Shown: piece after piece, positions 15,051-22,563 of the stretch
Position numbering within the stretch: position 1 is the first letter of the stretch
Layout: each line of letters opens with the position of its first letter
DNA from: an uncultured Oscillospiraceae bacterium
Lineage (GTDB): Bacteria; Bacillota; Clostridia; Oscillospirales; Acutalibacteraceae
DNA length: 22,642 nt
Reading direction: 5' to 3'
NCBI GenBank assembly: GCA_900549945.1
Contig: URQJ01000012.1
Span: 1 to 22,642, forward strand
Position numbers and translations under genes: made by a program
The notes under the pieces: model-generated
Database searches by the model: none
Seen by the model: only the letters and a program-made list of their open reading frames with translations
What the model was told of the DNA's origin: nothing

Positions 15051-15079
15051 CATATAAGTATGAATTTCATATTTGTATG
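15051..15079 (-). promoter_or_regulatory. Candidate AbrB operator in the leader
   Basis: CATATAAGTATGAA (15051-15064), one base, TTCATATTTGTATG (15066-15079): 12 of 14 positions are complementary and the other two are G-T. It lies between the -10 and the ribosome-binding site of the abrB gene. Confidence 0.5.
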
Positions 15080-15080
15080 T

Positions 15081-15109
15081 ATTTTAACAGACTTCAAGGC
15101 TTTTGTCAA
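15081..15109 (-). promoter_or_regulatory. Promoter for abrB-ATC hydrolase operon
   Basis: On the minus strand TTGACA (15104-15109) and TAAAAT (15081-15086) are 17 bases apart. Confidence 0.78.
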
Positions 15110-15260
15110 GCCGTTCCTTTTTGTGCGGCTCAGGAACCCGAGCCGCGCCAATATAAAAGGGCGGCCGGTCCGAAAACCGCCGCCCCATTCCGGCACACGC
15201 CCGCGAGGATCTCGCGACGCGCCTCTGGCCCGCAGATGCGGCTCCGCTGTGCCGGAGCGC

Positions 15261-16865
15261 TCAGTCCCCATAGGCAAACAGCTTCACGCGCAGGATCGTC
15301 GGCGCGCCGAAGCGCATAACTGCGATCTCGTCGCCGTTGCGGCGGAGCGTCGCATGCCAGCGGCCGTCGGCCTCGAAATAGCCCTCCTCGACGTCGAGGT
15401 AATCCCAATAGGGCTTCTGCGGCACATTCGAAAACGGCGTCGGCGCGCAGTTCACGCAGAGCAGCCAGAATGTATCCTCCGATTCCTTGAGGACGAGTGC
15501 GCCGCCGGGCGCCTGCTCCCGCGCCGTTCCGTCCGCGCCCATCTTCACGGTAAACCCAAAGTCACCCAGAACGAGCTTCTGCTCCCGGCCCTGTTCGCTC
15601 GAAACCGCCTGCAAATCGTTTGTGCCCAGCTTCGGCGCGATCTTATGCAGCATGGAGCGCAGCGCAGCGGTGATCTCCCGGTACTCCGCGGCGTCCTGCC
15701 GAGTGCTCAGTGCGGGATCGGTCAGATCCATCCCCACGCCGGACATGCCGAGGAACGGCCTGCCGATGTCCTCAAAGCCAAAGGGCGCGTAGCAGACTGC
15801 ATGGTGGCGGCCCACCGCGTAGAGCTGGCGCACGCCGGCATATGCGTGCGTGGCGATCTCCGGGATAAACAGCGGGTTGCCGTTTTTCGTGTATTCCTCG
15901 CACACCGCGCAGAAAGCGGGGATATAAATATCCGGCGCCAGCACGTCGATGGCCGGGGCGGAGAACTGCCAAACCTCCATCACGCGGGCGACGGGGCCGC
16001 CGCTCGGATAATCGCCGGCCTTGCCCTGCTCCAGCCAGCAGTTTGCGGACATCGGAATGTCATAGGCCGCCTTGCCCGCCGACGCAACCGCGTTGACATA
16101 TGACGAAACGCAGAAGGCGCTGAAAATCTCCTCGGCCACGGCGCCAAAGCACTCCTCCCACGTGCCTGTTTCCGCGCCCTTTTCCACCTCGGCCTTGACG
16201 TCGGCGGCCATGTTCTCGGTGTGAGCTTTCAGGTACTGCACCAGCGCCGCGGGGGCCGGCCCGTAAAACAATTCGTCCGCGCGGGCGGAATGCTCGCGGG
16301 CGGCGGTGAGCACGCCAGTCTCATTTTCCACCTGCATCATCAGCACGGTGTTTTCCTCACTGTCGATTTCCCGGATATGCGCCATCACCGCGCGGAAAGC
16401 CTTGGCGTCGGCCGCGCGCGTTTCTTCACCGAGGTACGAGAGCGTCGAGTAATTCACCGCCCCGAGGATCTCCATCCTGCCGCTGCGCTTTCCCTTTCGC
16501 ATCTCCGCTCTGGGGAAGCGCTCCAGATCCCGCTTGACCCACGCGGGCGCATAGGCGCACTGGGCGTTTTTCCATGAGCCAAACCAGATGAGTTCCAGCT
16601 TCAGGCCGTGTTTTCTGGCGGTCTCCACGACCATATCCACTGTGGAAAAATCGAAGCAGTCCTCCTCGGGCTCGATCAGCTCCCAGCTGAGCGTCGCGAT
16701 GACGCTGTTCATTCCAAGTTCCACCGCCTTTTGGCAGCTCGCCTCCATGGCCTCCGGCGTGGAGGAATTGGAATTGTGCAGCTCGCCGGCCAGCATGACA
16801 AACGGTTTATCGTGGACCATCAGAACCTTTGTGGTTCCCTGTTGTTTCAGATATGGGCAGCGCAT
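15261..16865 (-). CDS. Glycoside hydrolase, GH35-like (beta-galactosidase type)
   Basis: A 534-residue cytoplasmic TIM-barrel glycosidase (no signal peptide). The N-terminus FVMLAGELHNSNSS (residues 22-35) and SVIATLSWELIEPEED (54-69) are the opening strands seen in GH35 and DUF5597-containing enzymes. The acid/base candidate is Glu182 in QVENETG. The nucleophile candidate is Glu336 in PLFIPEIA, at the spacing expected for clan GH-A. After residue 410 comes a beta-rich domain like the DUF5597 part, ending at the C-terminus. It probably cleaves beta-galactosides or related oligosaccharides taken up by the cell; the linkage cannot be read from sequence. ATG 16865 follows AAAGGAAG. It has its own promoter (16904-16931). 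Confidence 0.82.
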   Translation of the reverse strand: MRCPYLKQQGTTKVLMVHDKPFVMLAGELHNSNSSTPEAMEASCQKAVELGMNSVIATLSWELIEPEEDCFDFSTVDMVVETARKHGLKLELIWFGSWKNAQCAYAPAWVKRDLERFPRAEMRKGKRSGRMEILGAVNYSTLSYLGEETRAADAKAFRAVMAHIREIDSEENTVLMMQVENETGVLTAAREHSARADELFYGPAPAALVQYLKAHTENMAADVKAEVEKGAETGTWEECFGAVAEEIFSAFCVSSYVNAVASAGKAAYDIPMSANCWLEQGKAGDYPSGGPVARVMEVWQFSAPAIDVLAPDIYIPAFCAVCEEYTKNGNPLFIPEIATHAYAGVRQLYAVGRHHAVCYAPFGFEDIGRPFLGMSGVGMDLTDPALSTRQDAAEYREITAALRSMLHKIAPKLGTNDLQAVSSEQGREQKLVLGDFGFTVKMGADGTAREQAPGGALVLKESEDTFWLLCVNCAPTPFSNVPQKPYWDYLDVEEGYFEADGRWHATLRRNGDEIAVMRFGAPTILRVKLFAYGD

Positions 16866-16903
16866 GGTAAAAACTTCCTTTCGATATTGTAAGCTGTTCT
16901 TTC

Positions 16904-16931
16904 ATTATAACCGCATCCGAAATTCTGTCAA
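16904..16931 (-). promoter_or_regulatory. Promoter for the glycoside hydrolase gene
   Basis: Minus strand TTGACA (16926-16931) and TATAAT (16904-16909), spacing 16. No operator-like palindrome was noticed. Confidence 0.8.
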
Positions 16932-16965
16932 GAGCGCGGCGGGCCGATCCTCTGCGGATAAGCGG

Positions 16966-17002
16966 CAGCCTCCCAGCGGCTTACGCGTTCGCTGGGAGGC
17001 TG
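16966..17002. terminator. Perfect 13-bp hairpin between two leftward units
   Basis: CAGCCTCCCAGCG (16966-16978) pairs with CGCTGGGAGGCTG (16990-17002) over an 11-base loop. T-runs are weak on both sides. It lies just beyond the end of the broken adhesin gene, whose terminator it may once have been. Confidence 0.6.
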
Positions 17003-17012
17003 TTCTGCGCTT

Positions 17013-17690
17013 TTATCGATTTGTCAGGCTTTTCTTTCTGCGGTATGCCGCCGTGAGAGCCGCGCCGATTTCCGCTTCATTATCCGTCATTCACGCAAAG
17101 GTACGGGTGAATACGGCAGAGTTCTCCCTACACGCGTACCAGTGCGCCTCTGCATCGGATTCCAACGCTTCGCCGAAGGTATGGTCGAACTTCGGGAGCA
17201 CCAGCGCCTCCGGCGTGGTTTCGTGCTTCTCCGCGTCGAACAGCAAACCGCAGTTTTTGCAGGTGAAATGCGCCGCTGTGCCGCCTGTCTGGTGGCTGGC
17301 CGCGATTTCCGCGCGCGGCACAAATGTATGCCCGCTGGCAGGAATATCCGCCGCGGTTTTACTCCGTTCGCTTGCCCAATCCACATTGAATGCGGTCGTA
17401 TATGTGGTCTCTCCCTTTTCCGTGCAGGCTGGCGCTTTGGTCTCTCTGCCGATTATCGCGTCTGCATCCGCTTCCGCGCGGTTTTCATCGTTTTTACAGA
17501 CATGCGCGGTGGTGCAGGATTGATTGTCCTTGCTCCACGCACAGACAGGGTTATTCCAATCGTGAGCGTCCGGGTCTATGTCCGCCATTTTATATCCGAA
17601 TGCTTCGCAGGTCTGCGCCGCTGTGCCGGTCGCCGGTGCACCGGCATACTGTATGAGCGGAATCTGATGATCCGAGTCTGTGCCCCCCTC
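17013..17690 (-). pseudogene. Broken surface-protein (adhesin) gene remnant
   Basis: A minus-strand frame from about 17690 to a stop at 17091 encodes pieces of the cysteine-paired repeats found in clostridial surface proteins: CTEKGETTYTTAF, DIPASGHTFVP, HFTCKNCGLLFDAEK and HTFGEALESDAEAHWYAC. The last resembles the HTFGSW...CSICGF repeat near the end of the intact adhesin at 18095. After the in-frame TGA the same frame continues EIGAALTAAYRRKKSLTNR to a TAA at 17013. That looks like the membrane-and-basic tail of a sortase-anchored protein. The signal peptide, start and most of the body are missing. No promoter is seen. The frame stays open up to 17909, but that part does not look like protein. 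Confidence 0.65.
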
Positions 17691-17907
17691 AACCGAGCTG
17701 GCGCGCCGGTGGCCGCTCGCATCAGATTGCCGCCCGTCCGCATACCGGTCGGAGGACACCCCCTTTGCCAGCGATCTGCAAAAGCAATTCCACCTTACCA
17801 TGCCGGCAGGAAGAAAAACGTATTTGAGATTTTTCTCTGAAAATGCTGGTAAGGTAAAAGTACAAACAAAACTTGGATACCCGATGGGCAAAATAAAGGC
17901 TATATTC

Positions 17908-17935
17908 AAACCGGCTGGATCAATCCAGCCGGTTT
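17908..17935. terminator. Perfect 12-bp hairpin, function unclear
   Basis: AAACCGGCTGGA (17908-17919) and TCCAGCCGGTTT (17924-17935) with a 4-base loop. It could be a leftover terminator between the intact and broken adhesin genes. The rest of 17690-18040 shows no gene. Confidence 0.5.
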
Positions 17936-18040
17936 CAGCCTATAGAAAAAAGGTGCATTGCAGAACTTTGGGATTTTGCTACGCATTCTATTCACACAAT
18001 AATATTTTATGAAGATACAAAAACCCTTTTCGATAAGCTG

Positions 18041-18073
18041 AGGAGCCCGCAGGAAATTCACCTGCGGGCTCCT
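18041..18073 (-). terminator. Terminator of the adhesin gene
   Basis: A 13-bp perfect stem (18041-18053 with 18061-18073), loop of 7, 21 bases after the adhesin stop. The T-run is poor, so termination strength is inferred from the stem and position. Confidence 0.7.
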
Positions 18074-18094
18074 TGTGCTTGATACGGATTATTT

Positions 18095-21000
18095 TCAGCC
18101 TTTTCTGCGCTTAGCGAGAAGCAGTGCTGCGGCTGCGCAGCCGGAAGTCAGTACGAGTGCGATCCAAACGAAGGACACGCCCTCGTCGCCGGTCTGCGGT
18201 GTATTGACCGCGGGCTTCTCCGTCGGTGCAGCAGAGGGTGCTGCTGTCGGCGCAGTTGTCGGTGCAGCGGTAGGTGCTGTGGTGGGTGCAGTTGTCGGTG
18301 CCGTGGTGGGTGCCGCTGTTGGCGCAGTCGTCGGCGCCGCAGACGGTTTCGCAGACGGCTCAACCGGCTTATCGAGAACCGGGATTTCTCTCGACTCGAT
18401 AAAGCCGCAAATCGAGCAGGTGCGCTGCTCCTCACCCTTTTCGGTGGTAGTGGCGGGCTTCGTTACCTGCCACGAACCGAAGGTATGCTCATGCACGGAG
18501 AAAGAACCGTCCGGGTTTTTATTCGGATGGAAATCCTCCGCACAGAACGCCTCGTCAACAGCCACGGAGAAGCTACCGCCCGAAACCTCGATAGCGGAAG
18601 AATCCGCTGTCGGGTCAGCTGGAACAATTCCATTATTATAGGTGGCTTTTTCCAGCTTACCGTTCACGGTACCGCCCTGAATGACAACCGTCGGGATCGT
18701 ATCCTGATTGTCGTAATTGACCGCCATGACGTTACCGGTGATCACAGCGGTGCCGGAAATCACAGTTTTGCTTGCGGCGCCGCCGTCATAAGCCCAAGTG
18801 GAGACGTTGCCGTTGAGTGTACCGCCGGAAATCTCCGCGTCGGACCAGTCCTGAACCGCCTGATCACCACTGATAATTTTACCATCGGTAATCGAGAGCT
18901 TACCGAAGTCATCGTTCTTGACCGCGATAAAGTTCTGCTGCTCGATTGTACCGCCGCTTACAGTCAGGCTTGCGGGGGATTCGGCGCTCTCGCCCTTGTT
19001 GCAGATCAGGGAGGAATAATAGCCCTTATTCACGACGTCTGTGGTACCGGTGATGGTCATTTCACCCTCGTTATAAATTACGTACCAGCTGTTGCCGCCG
19101 TTATCCTTTGCACTGGTGCTGGCTTCGGCACTGCGGGTCAGCGTGGTGCCCTCCAGCACAGCTGTGCCGTAGTTTACAAGCGCACCTCTCGCATGGGTCG
19201 TGTTGTCAATCGTGCCCTTGCCGGTTACTTTGAGTGTGCCGTTATTGGTGATCGTGTGGCCGGAAGCATTGGTCAGCGTGACATTTTCCGGAATTTCGAG
19301 CGTGATGTTCGCGCTCTCGGGAATCACAACGTCCTCTTTTGTATTCTTAAGCAGTTTGACAGCCGCTGCATCAGTACCTGCGGCGGCAATGACCTCCTGC
19401 AGGCTCATGTAGCCCTTGCCGTTCATTTCAGCGACAGCCGTTTCCGGGTCTGCCGCAATCACGAAGTTGCCGTTTTCGTCTTTAACGGCGGTGTTGCCCT
19501 CAACCACGAAATCCTTTACATCGGAGGAGAAAGTGCCGCCGGACACCTCAATGCGATGGTTATTGTTCGAACCGGTGACAGACAGGCTCGGCTCCTCGGA
19601 CTTGATGGAGGCATCGCCGCTGATTTCCACAACGTCCTGATCTGTCATGCCCGGGTAATTGCTCGACGTATCAAACAAAACGCCGTAGTGGCCGTTCAGA
19701 ACTGTGCTGTCACCGACCTTGCCGGTACCTGTGCCGGTTGCAATAATTTCGCCGCCGGTAATGTTGGCCGAGCCGGCCCGGACGAGAACACCGACGCCGT
19801 TGTCCGCATAAATCGTGCCGCCGGAAATGTTCAGCGTGCCGCTCTGCGGGTGATAGATACCGCAGGCGATATAGCCGCTGGTCTTAATATGTCCGATCAG
19901 CGTGCCGCCGTTGATGTCGATCTCGGTGCCGCCGTAACCTTTGGTACCGTTGCCGGCGACCACCGCGTTGTCGTCAGCTTCAATTACGCCGCCGTTTACC
20001 GTCACACTGGAGCCTTCCATCATGACGCCGACGCCAAATTCTCTCGCGTGGATATAGCCGCCGTTGATCACAGCCGTACCGCTCCCGCCGTCAGAGGCGC
20101 CGGCATAAATGCCGCAGTTTCCTGTGGAAATAAGCGTGCCGCTTTCCAGCGTGAAGCTGCCGCCGCCATAAACAGCTACAGCATTTTTGGAAGAAGCCTC
20201 GACAGCACCGGAGGTATAGCTGACCTTATAATCGCTGCTGACCGAAGGCGCACTTTCAGCGGTGCTGTCCTTTACGGAAAGCGTGCCGCCGGCCACACTG
20301 ATCGTGTGCGCAGAAGTATTTCCGGTGAGCTTCTTGCCGTTCAGGTCGAGGACAATGTTCTGTCCTTCGGAAACGACGATGGTTTCGGCTGTATCCTTTA
20401 CAAGCTTAACCACAGCGCCGTCGTCGGCCGCGTTGACCGCGTTCTGCACGCTCTTGTAGTAGATGCCGCCGACCTCTGCCGCAGAATCGTCTGTCGGTTC
20501 GGTGGCGGGCTTAATGGTAAAGGAGCCATCCGCGCCGATGCTTGCATAACCGTCCGGAGTATAGGCGCTGACATCGGAGGAATAGGTGCCGCCGGTAATT
20601 TCGAGTCCGCCTAAATCGGAATCTACATGTACAGCTTCAGAATTTCCGCCGGAAGTGAAAGAGCCTCCATAAAAATGTGCAATTGCATTTAGCTTATCGC
20701 CGCCATCGTTACTGTTTCCGATGAACGCTGCAACTTTAGTAGCAGATTCAAAGGTTCCGCCATAAATATTGCTTTCGACTTCACCAGATTCACCGGCGAT
20801 ATACAGTGCATAAAAAGCAGTGTTGCCGTTCGGATGGTTGCTGCAAGCCACTGTTTTAAAAGAACCGTCTTGAATTTCGGAATAACCGGCCGAAGTGGAA
20901 AAGGCGCCCTGAACGCCGATAACAGTTCCGTCATAGAAGTATAATTCCGGTGATTTCCCATCGGCATCCATATGACTTTGAATCGTATAACCCCAACTGC

Positions 21001-21823
21001 TAGAATTGCAGCTTGAGCAGGACCGGCAGTCAAAAGTACCACCGTGAATATAGGTCTTTCCGGCATTATATACGGCGGTGACCGCACCGTTGAAAAGGCC
21101 GTCATAAATAGTAAGCGTGGCATCAGGACGGTTCTTAATAGAAGCACCGCTGGCATTAACAGACCCGGTGAACGTGCCGTTTTCAATGGTCAAAACACCG
21201 TAATTGTCCACGGCACCGTATCCCTTTGTGTCAGAAGCAGAACTATCAATGGTTCCGTTGCCTGTGATAGTGAGCGTTCCCTCGTTAATTAGAGGCCTTC
21301 CCATAAAATCGCTGGCAACCGTAATTTTCTTCTCATTCATATCCAAAGTCAAGTTGGCCTCAGACGGAATGGTAACAATGTCGGATGCGTGAATGTCAGC
21401 GATATCTGCTACAAGGGTAATTGTGGTTGCCTGATCACTTGCCGAGGCAGCATTTACAGCCTCCTGCAAGCTGGCATACGGCGTTTCGCCGATTTTTGCC
21501 ACAGGTTCTTCCCCTGTATTGGCATAGGTCTGTACTTTGGTTTCAGTTACAGCCGATTCTTCGGAAGATTCCGTGCTGGAACTCTCTGTGCCGGAGGTTT
21601 CCGGTTCTGCACTCTCCGGCGCCGATACCTCCGATGACTCCGATGACTCCGATGTCTCCGGAGCTGCCGAGGGCTCGTCCGAAGGCTCTGCGCTGCTTTC
21701 CGTCGAGGAGCTGGCGGCATCGAAGTCCGGTGCGCTTGTTTCGTCGGCAAAGACCGTCGTGCCGAACGAGAACAGCAGGAGCACAGACAAAAGCACAGCG
21801 AGTGTTTTTGAAGCTTTCTTCAT
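18095..21823 (-). CDS. Sortase-anchored beta-helix surface protein (adhesin-like)
   Basis: A 1242-residue secreted, wall-anchored protein. It starts with KKASK and a hydrophobic core ending in FADE (signal peptide, about 27 residues), followed by a Ser/Glu-rich spacer (about 30-95). Three modules each open with a YxS(L/V)Q(E/N)A(V)xAA helix (near residues 115, 455 and 805). They continue with many short ITGGT/VNGGT/ISGGT turns, the pattern of a right-handed parallel beta-helix. An HTFGSW...CSICGF repeat, a Pro/Thr/Ala stalk (about 1163-1200), NTPQTGD as the sortase motif, a membrane helix and KRRKG end it. The likely role is attachment or glycan binding at the surface. ATG 21823 follows AGAGG; TTG 21832 touches that site. 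The long leader is discussed under findings. Confidence 0.9.
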   Translation of the reverse strand: MKKASKTLAVLLSVLLLFSFGTTVFADETSAPDFDAASSSTESSAEPSDEPSAAPETSESSESSEVSAPESAEPETSGTESSSTESSEESAVTETKVQTYANTGEEPVAKIGETPYASLQEAVNAASASDQATTITLVADIADIHASDIVTIPSEANLTLDMNEKKITVASDFMGRPLINEGTLTITGNGTIDSSASDTKGYGAVDNYGVLTIENGTFTGSVNASGASIKNRPDATLTIYDGLFNGAVTAVYNAGKTYIHGGTFDCRSCSSCNSSSWGYTIQSHMDADGKSPELYFYDGTVIGVQGAFSTSAGYSEIQDGSFKTVACSNHPNGNTAFYALYIAGESGEVESNIYGGTFESATKVAAFIGNSNDGGDKLNAIAHFYGGSFTSGGNSEAVHVDSDLGGLEITGGTYSSDVSAYTPDGYASIGADGSFTIKPATEPTDDSAAEVGGIYYKSVQNAVNAADDGAVVKLVKDTAETIVVSEGQNIVLDLNGKKLTGNTSAHTISVAGGTLSVKDSTAESAPSVSSDYKVSYTSGAVEASSKNAVAVYGGGSFTLESGTLISTGNCGIYAGASDGGSGTAVINGGYIHAREFGVGVMMEGSSVTVNGGVIEADDNAVVAGNGTKGYGGTEIDINGGTLIGHIKTSGYIACGIYHPQSGTLNISGGTIYADNGVGVLVRAGSANITGGEIIATGTGTGKVGDSTVLNGHYGVLFDTSSNYPGMTDQDVVEISGDASIKSEEPSLSVTGSNNNHRIEVSGGTFSSDVKDFVVEGNTAVKDENGNFVIAADPETAVAEMNGKGYMSLQEVIAAAGTDAAAVKLLKNTKEDVVIPESANITLEIPENVTLTNASGHTITNNGTLKVTGKGTIDNTTHARGALVNYGTAVLEGTTLTRSAEASTSAKDNGGNSWYVIYNEGEMTITGTTDVVNKGYYSSLICNKGESAESPASLTVSGGTIEQQNFIAVKNDDFGKLSITDGKIISGDQAVQDWSDAEISGGTLNGNVSTWAYDGGAASKTVISGTAVITGNVMAVNYDNQDTIPTVVIQGGTVNGKLEKATYNNGIVPADPTADSSAIEVSGGSFSVAVDEAFCAEDFHPNKNPDGSFSVHEHTFGSWQVTKPATTTEKGEEQRTCSICGFIESREIPVLDKPVEPSAKPSAAPTTAPTAAPTTAPTTAPTTAPTAAPTTAPTAAPSAAPTEKPAVNTPQTGDEGVSFVWIALVLTSGCAAAALLLAKRRKG
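18221..18336 (-). repeat. Pro/Thr/Ala stalk repeat in the adhesin
   Basis: Near-exact 12-base units coding for APTT/APTA tetrapeptides repeat about nine times, as a wall-spanning stalk. Such tracts can change in length by slippage or recombination. Confidence 0.8.
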
Positions 21824-21874
21824 TTGTCTCAACCTCTATTCCTTTCTTTAGCTTAAGCGTAGTCTCGCATACGG

Positions 21875-22017
21875 AATAGCAGAGGGCTTTCATAGATCTT
21901 AGTTGACCGGCTTTCCGTTGAAGGAAAAATCAGGAAATATCGTTCACTGCAAACAACTAAGCAATAAAAGAAATTTCAAGGATTTTTTATTCAAAATCAC
22001 ATAATCTCTCTGCTATT
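21875..22017 (-). promoter_or_regulatory. Structured leader of the adhesin mRNA
   Basis: AATAGCAGAG (21875-21884) and CTCTGCTATT (22008-22017) are exact inverted copies 123 bases apart. CTTAGTTG (21898-21905) and CAACTAAG (21954-21961) are nested inside them, and TTTCC/GGAAA forms a small hairpin near 21912-21926. The whole lies within the predicted 5' leader. No known riboswitch class was recognised. Confidence 0.5.
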
Positions 22018-22041
22018 TATATAGAAACTGCTTTTGTTTGC

Positions 22042-22070
22042 ATTATAACACAAGAGAACGAAAAAGTCTA
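22042..22070 (-). promoter_or_regulatory. Promoter of the adhesin gene
   Basis: Minus strand: TATAAT (22042-22047) with a TG one base upstream (extended -10) and TAGACT (22065-22070) 17 bases away. It predicts a leader of about 210 bases. Confidence 0.65.
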
Positions 22071-22149
22071 CTTTTTCTGGCGGCAGAAGGAAAAAATCTC
22101 TGCCGCTTCATTCGAAAAAACAAACACGCCACAGCCGGACAAGCTAAAA

Positions 22150-22196
22150 GGGGCGTTGCAGAATACAAGCATTCCGAAACGCACCTTTTTTCTTTT
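22150..22196. terminator. Hairpin terminator near the YolD remnant
   Basis: GGGGCGTT (22150-22157) pairs with AACGCACC (22178-22185), one mismatch, with an inner GAAT/ATTC stem. On the plus strand it is followed by TTTTTTCTTTT. On the minus strand a shorter CCCCTTTT follows. It probably ended the now broken YolD-like gene. Confidence 0.6.
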
Positions 22197-22237
22197 GGGC
22201 ATGCTACAGCGAGAATGAGGAACCTGCCTGAAGGGGA

Positions 22238-22520
22238 GAAAGGAACCTTCAATATTGCGCTGCTCGCAGATGCTGTAAAAGGGTATCTCTCCCCGATCAA
22301 AAGGATAATCTGTCCGGGAATTTCGTCTATTCTCCGCACCTCCCCGATCACGGAAACGCAGTATTTGCCCGCCTTTCTTCCGTCTGGCCGGAAGCATACA
22401 AAGTCACCTCGGGGGCATTCCTCAAGATGACCATCCAACACTTGCAGCTTCCTGTTCAGGATGGATGGGTCGGCTTCTCCCAGCCCGGTCTTTGTGGCCG
22501 TCAGCCGGGCTGTTTTATCC
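22238..22520 (-). pseudogene. YolD-like protein remnant with frameshift
   Basis: The minus-strand reading TARLTATKTGLGEADPSILN, then RKLQ and YCVSVIGEVRRIDE with GQIILL, matches the core of YolD-like proteins. These are often encoded beside Y-family DNA polymerases, with unclear function. The start and the conserved first third are missing. At the CCCC tract 22291-22294 the frame breaks: one frame gives GERYPFTASASS, while a one-base shift gives GEIPFYSICEQRNIEGSFL, the expected family ending. The gene is therefore truncated and frameshifted. No polymerase gene is in the window. Its upstream end runs into the repeat at 22564. Confidence 0.6.
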
Positions 22521-22521
22521 G
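22491..22521. other. Inverted repeat inside the YolD remnant
   Basis: CAGCCCGG near 22481-22488 and CCGGGCTG near 22505-22512 are inverted copies, followed on the plus strand by TTTT. It may be a chance stem in coding remnants or a weak plus-strand terminator. Positions are approximate. Confidence 0.3.
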
Positions 22522-22563
22522 GTTGATTTCTTCCTGCGTCGAAGGCTTAAAATGGATGTAAAC

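Noticed and set aside
15127..15190. CRISPR-like or terminator hairpins after the glycoside hydrolase gene
   Set aside because: There are GC-rich stems but no regular repeat-spacer spacing and no T-run. No CRISPR array was seen anywhere in the window.
17691..17909. Upstream extension of the broken adhesin frame
   Set aside because: The frame is open, but the sequence is rich in Arg/Ser with no signal peptide or repeat similarity, so it looks like a chance open frame.
18485..20614. A 709-residue plus-strand frame opposite the adhesin
   Set aside because: It mirrors the repetitive adhesin sequence; no ribosome-binding site or recognisable domain, while the minus-strand protein has signal peptide and anchor.
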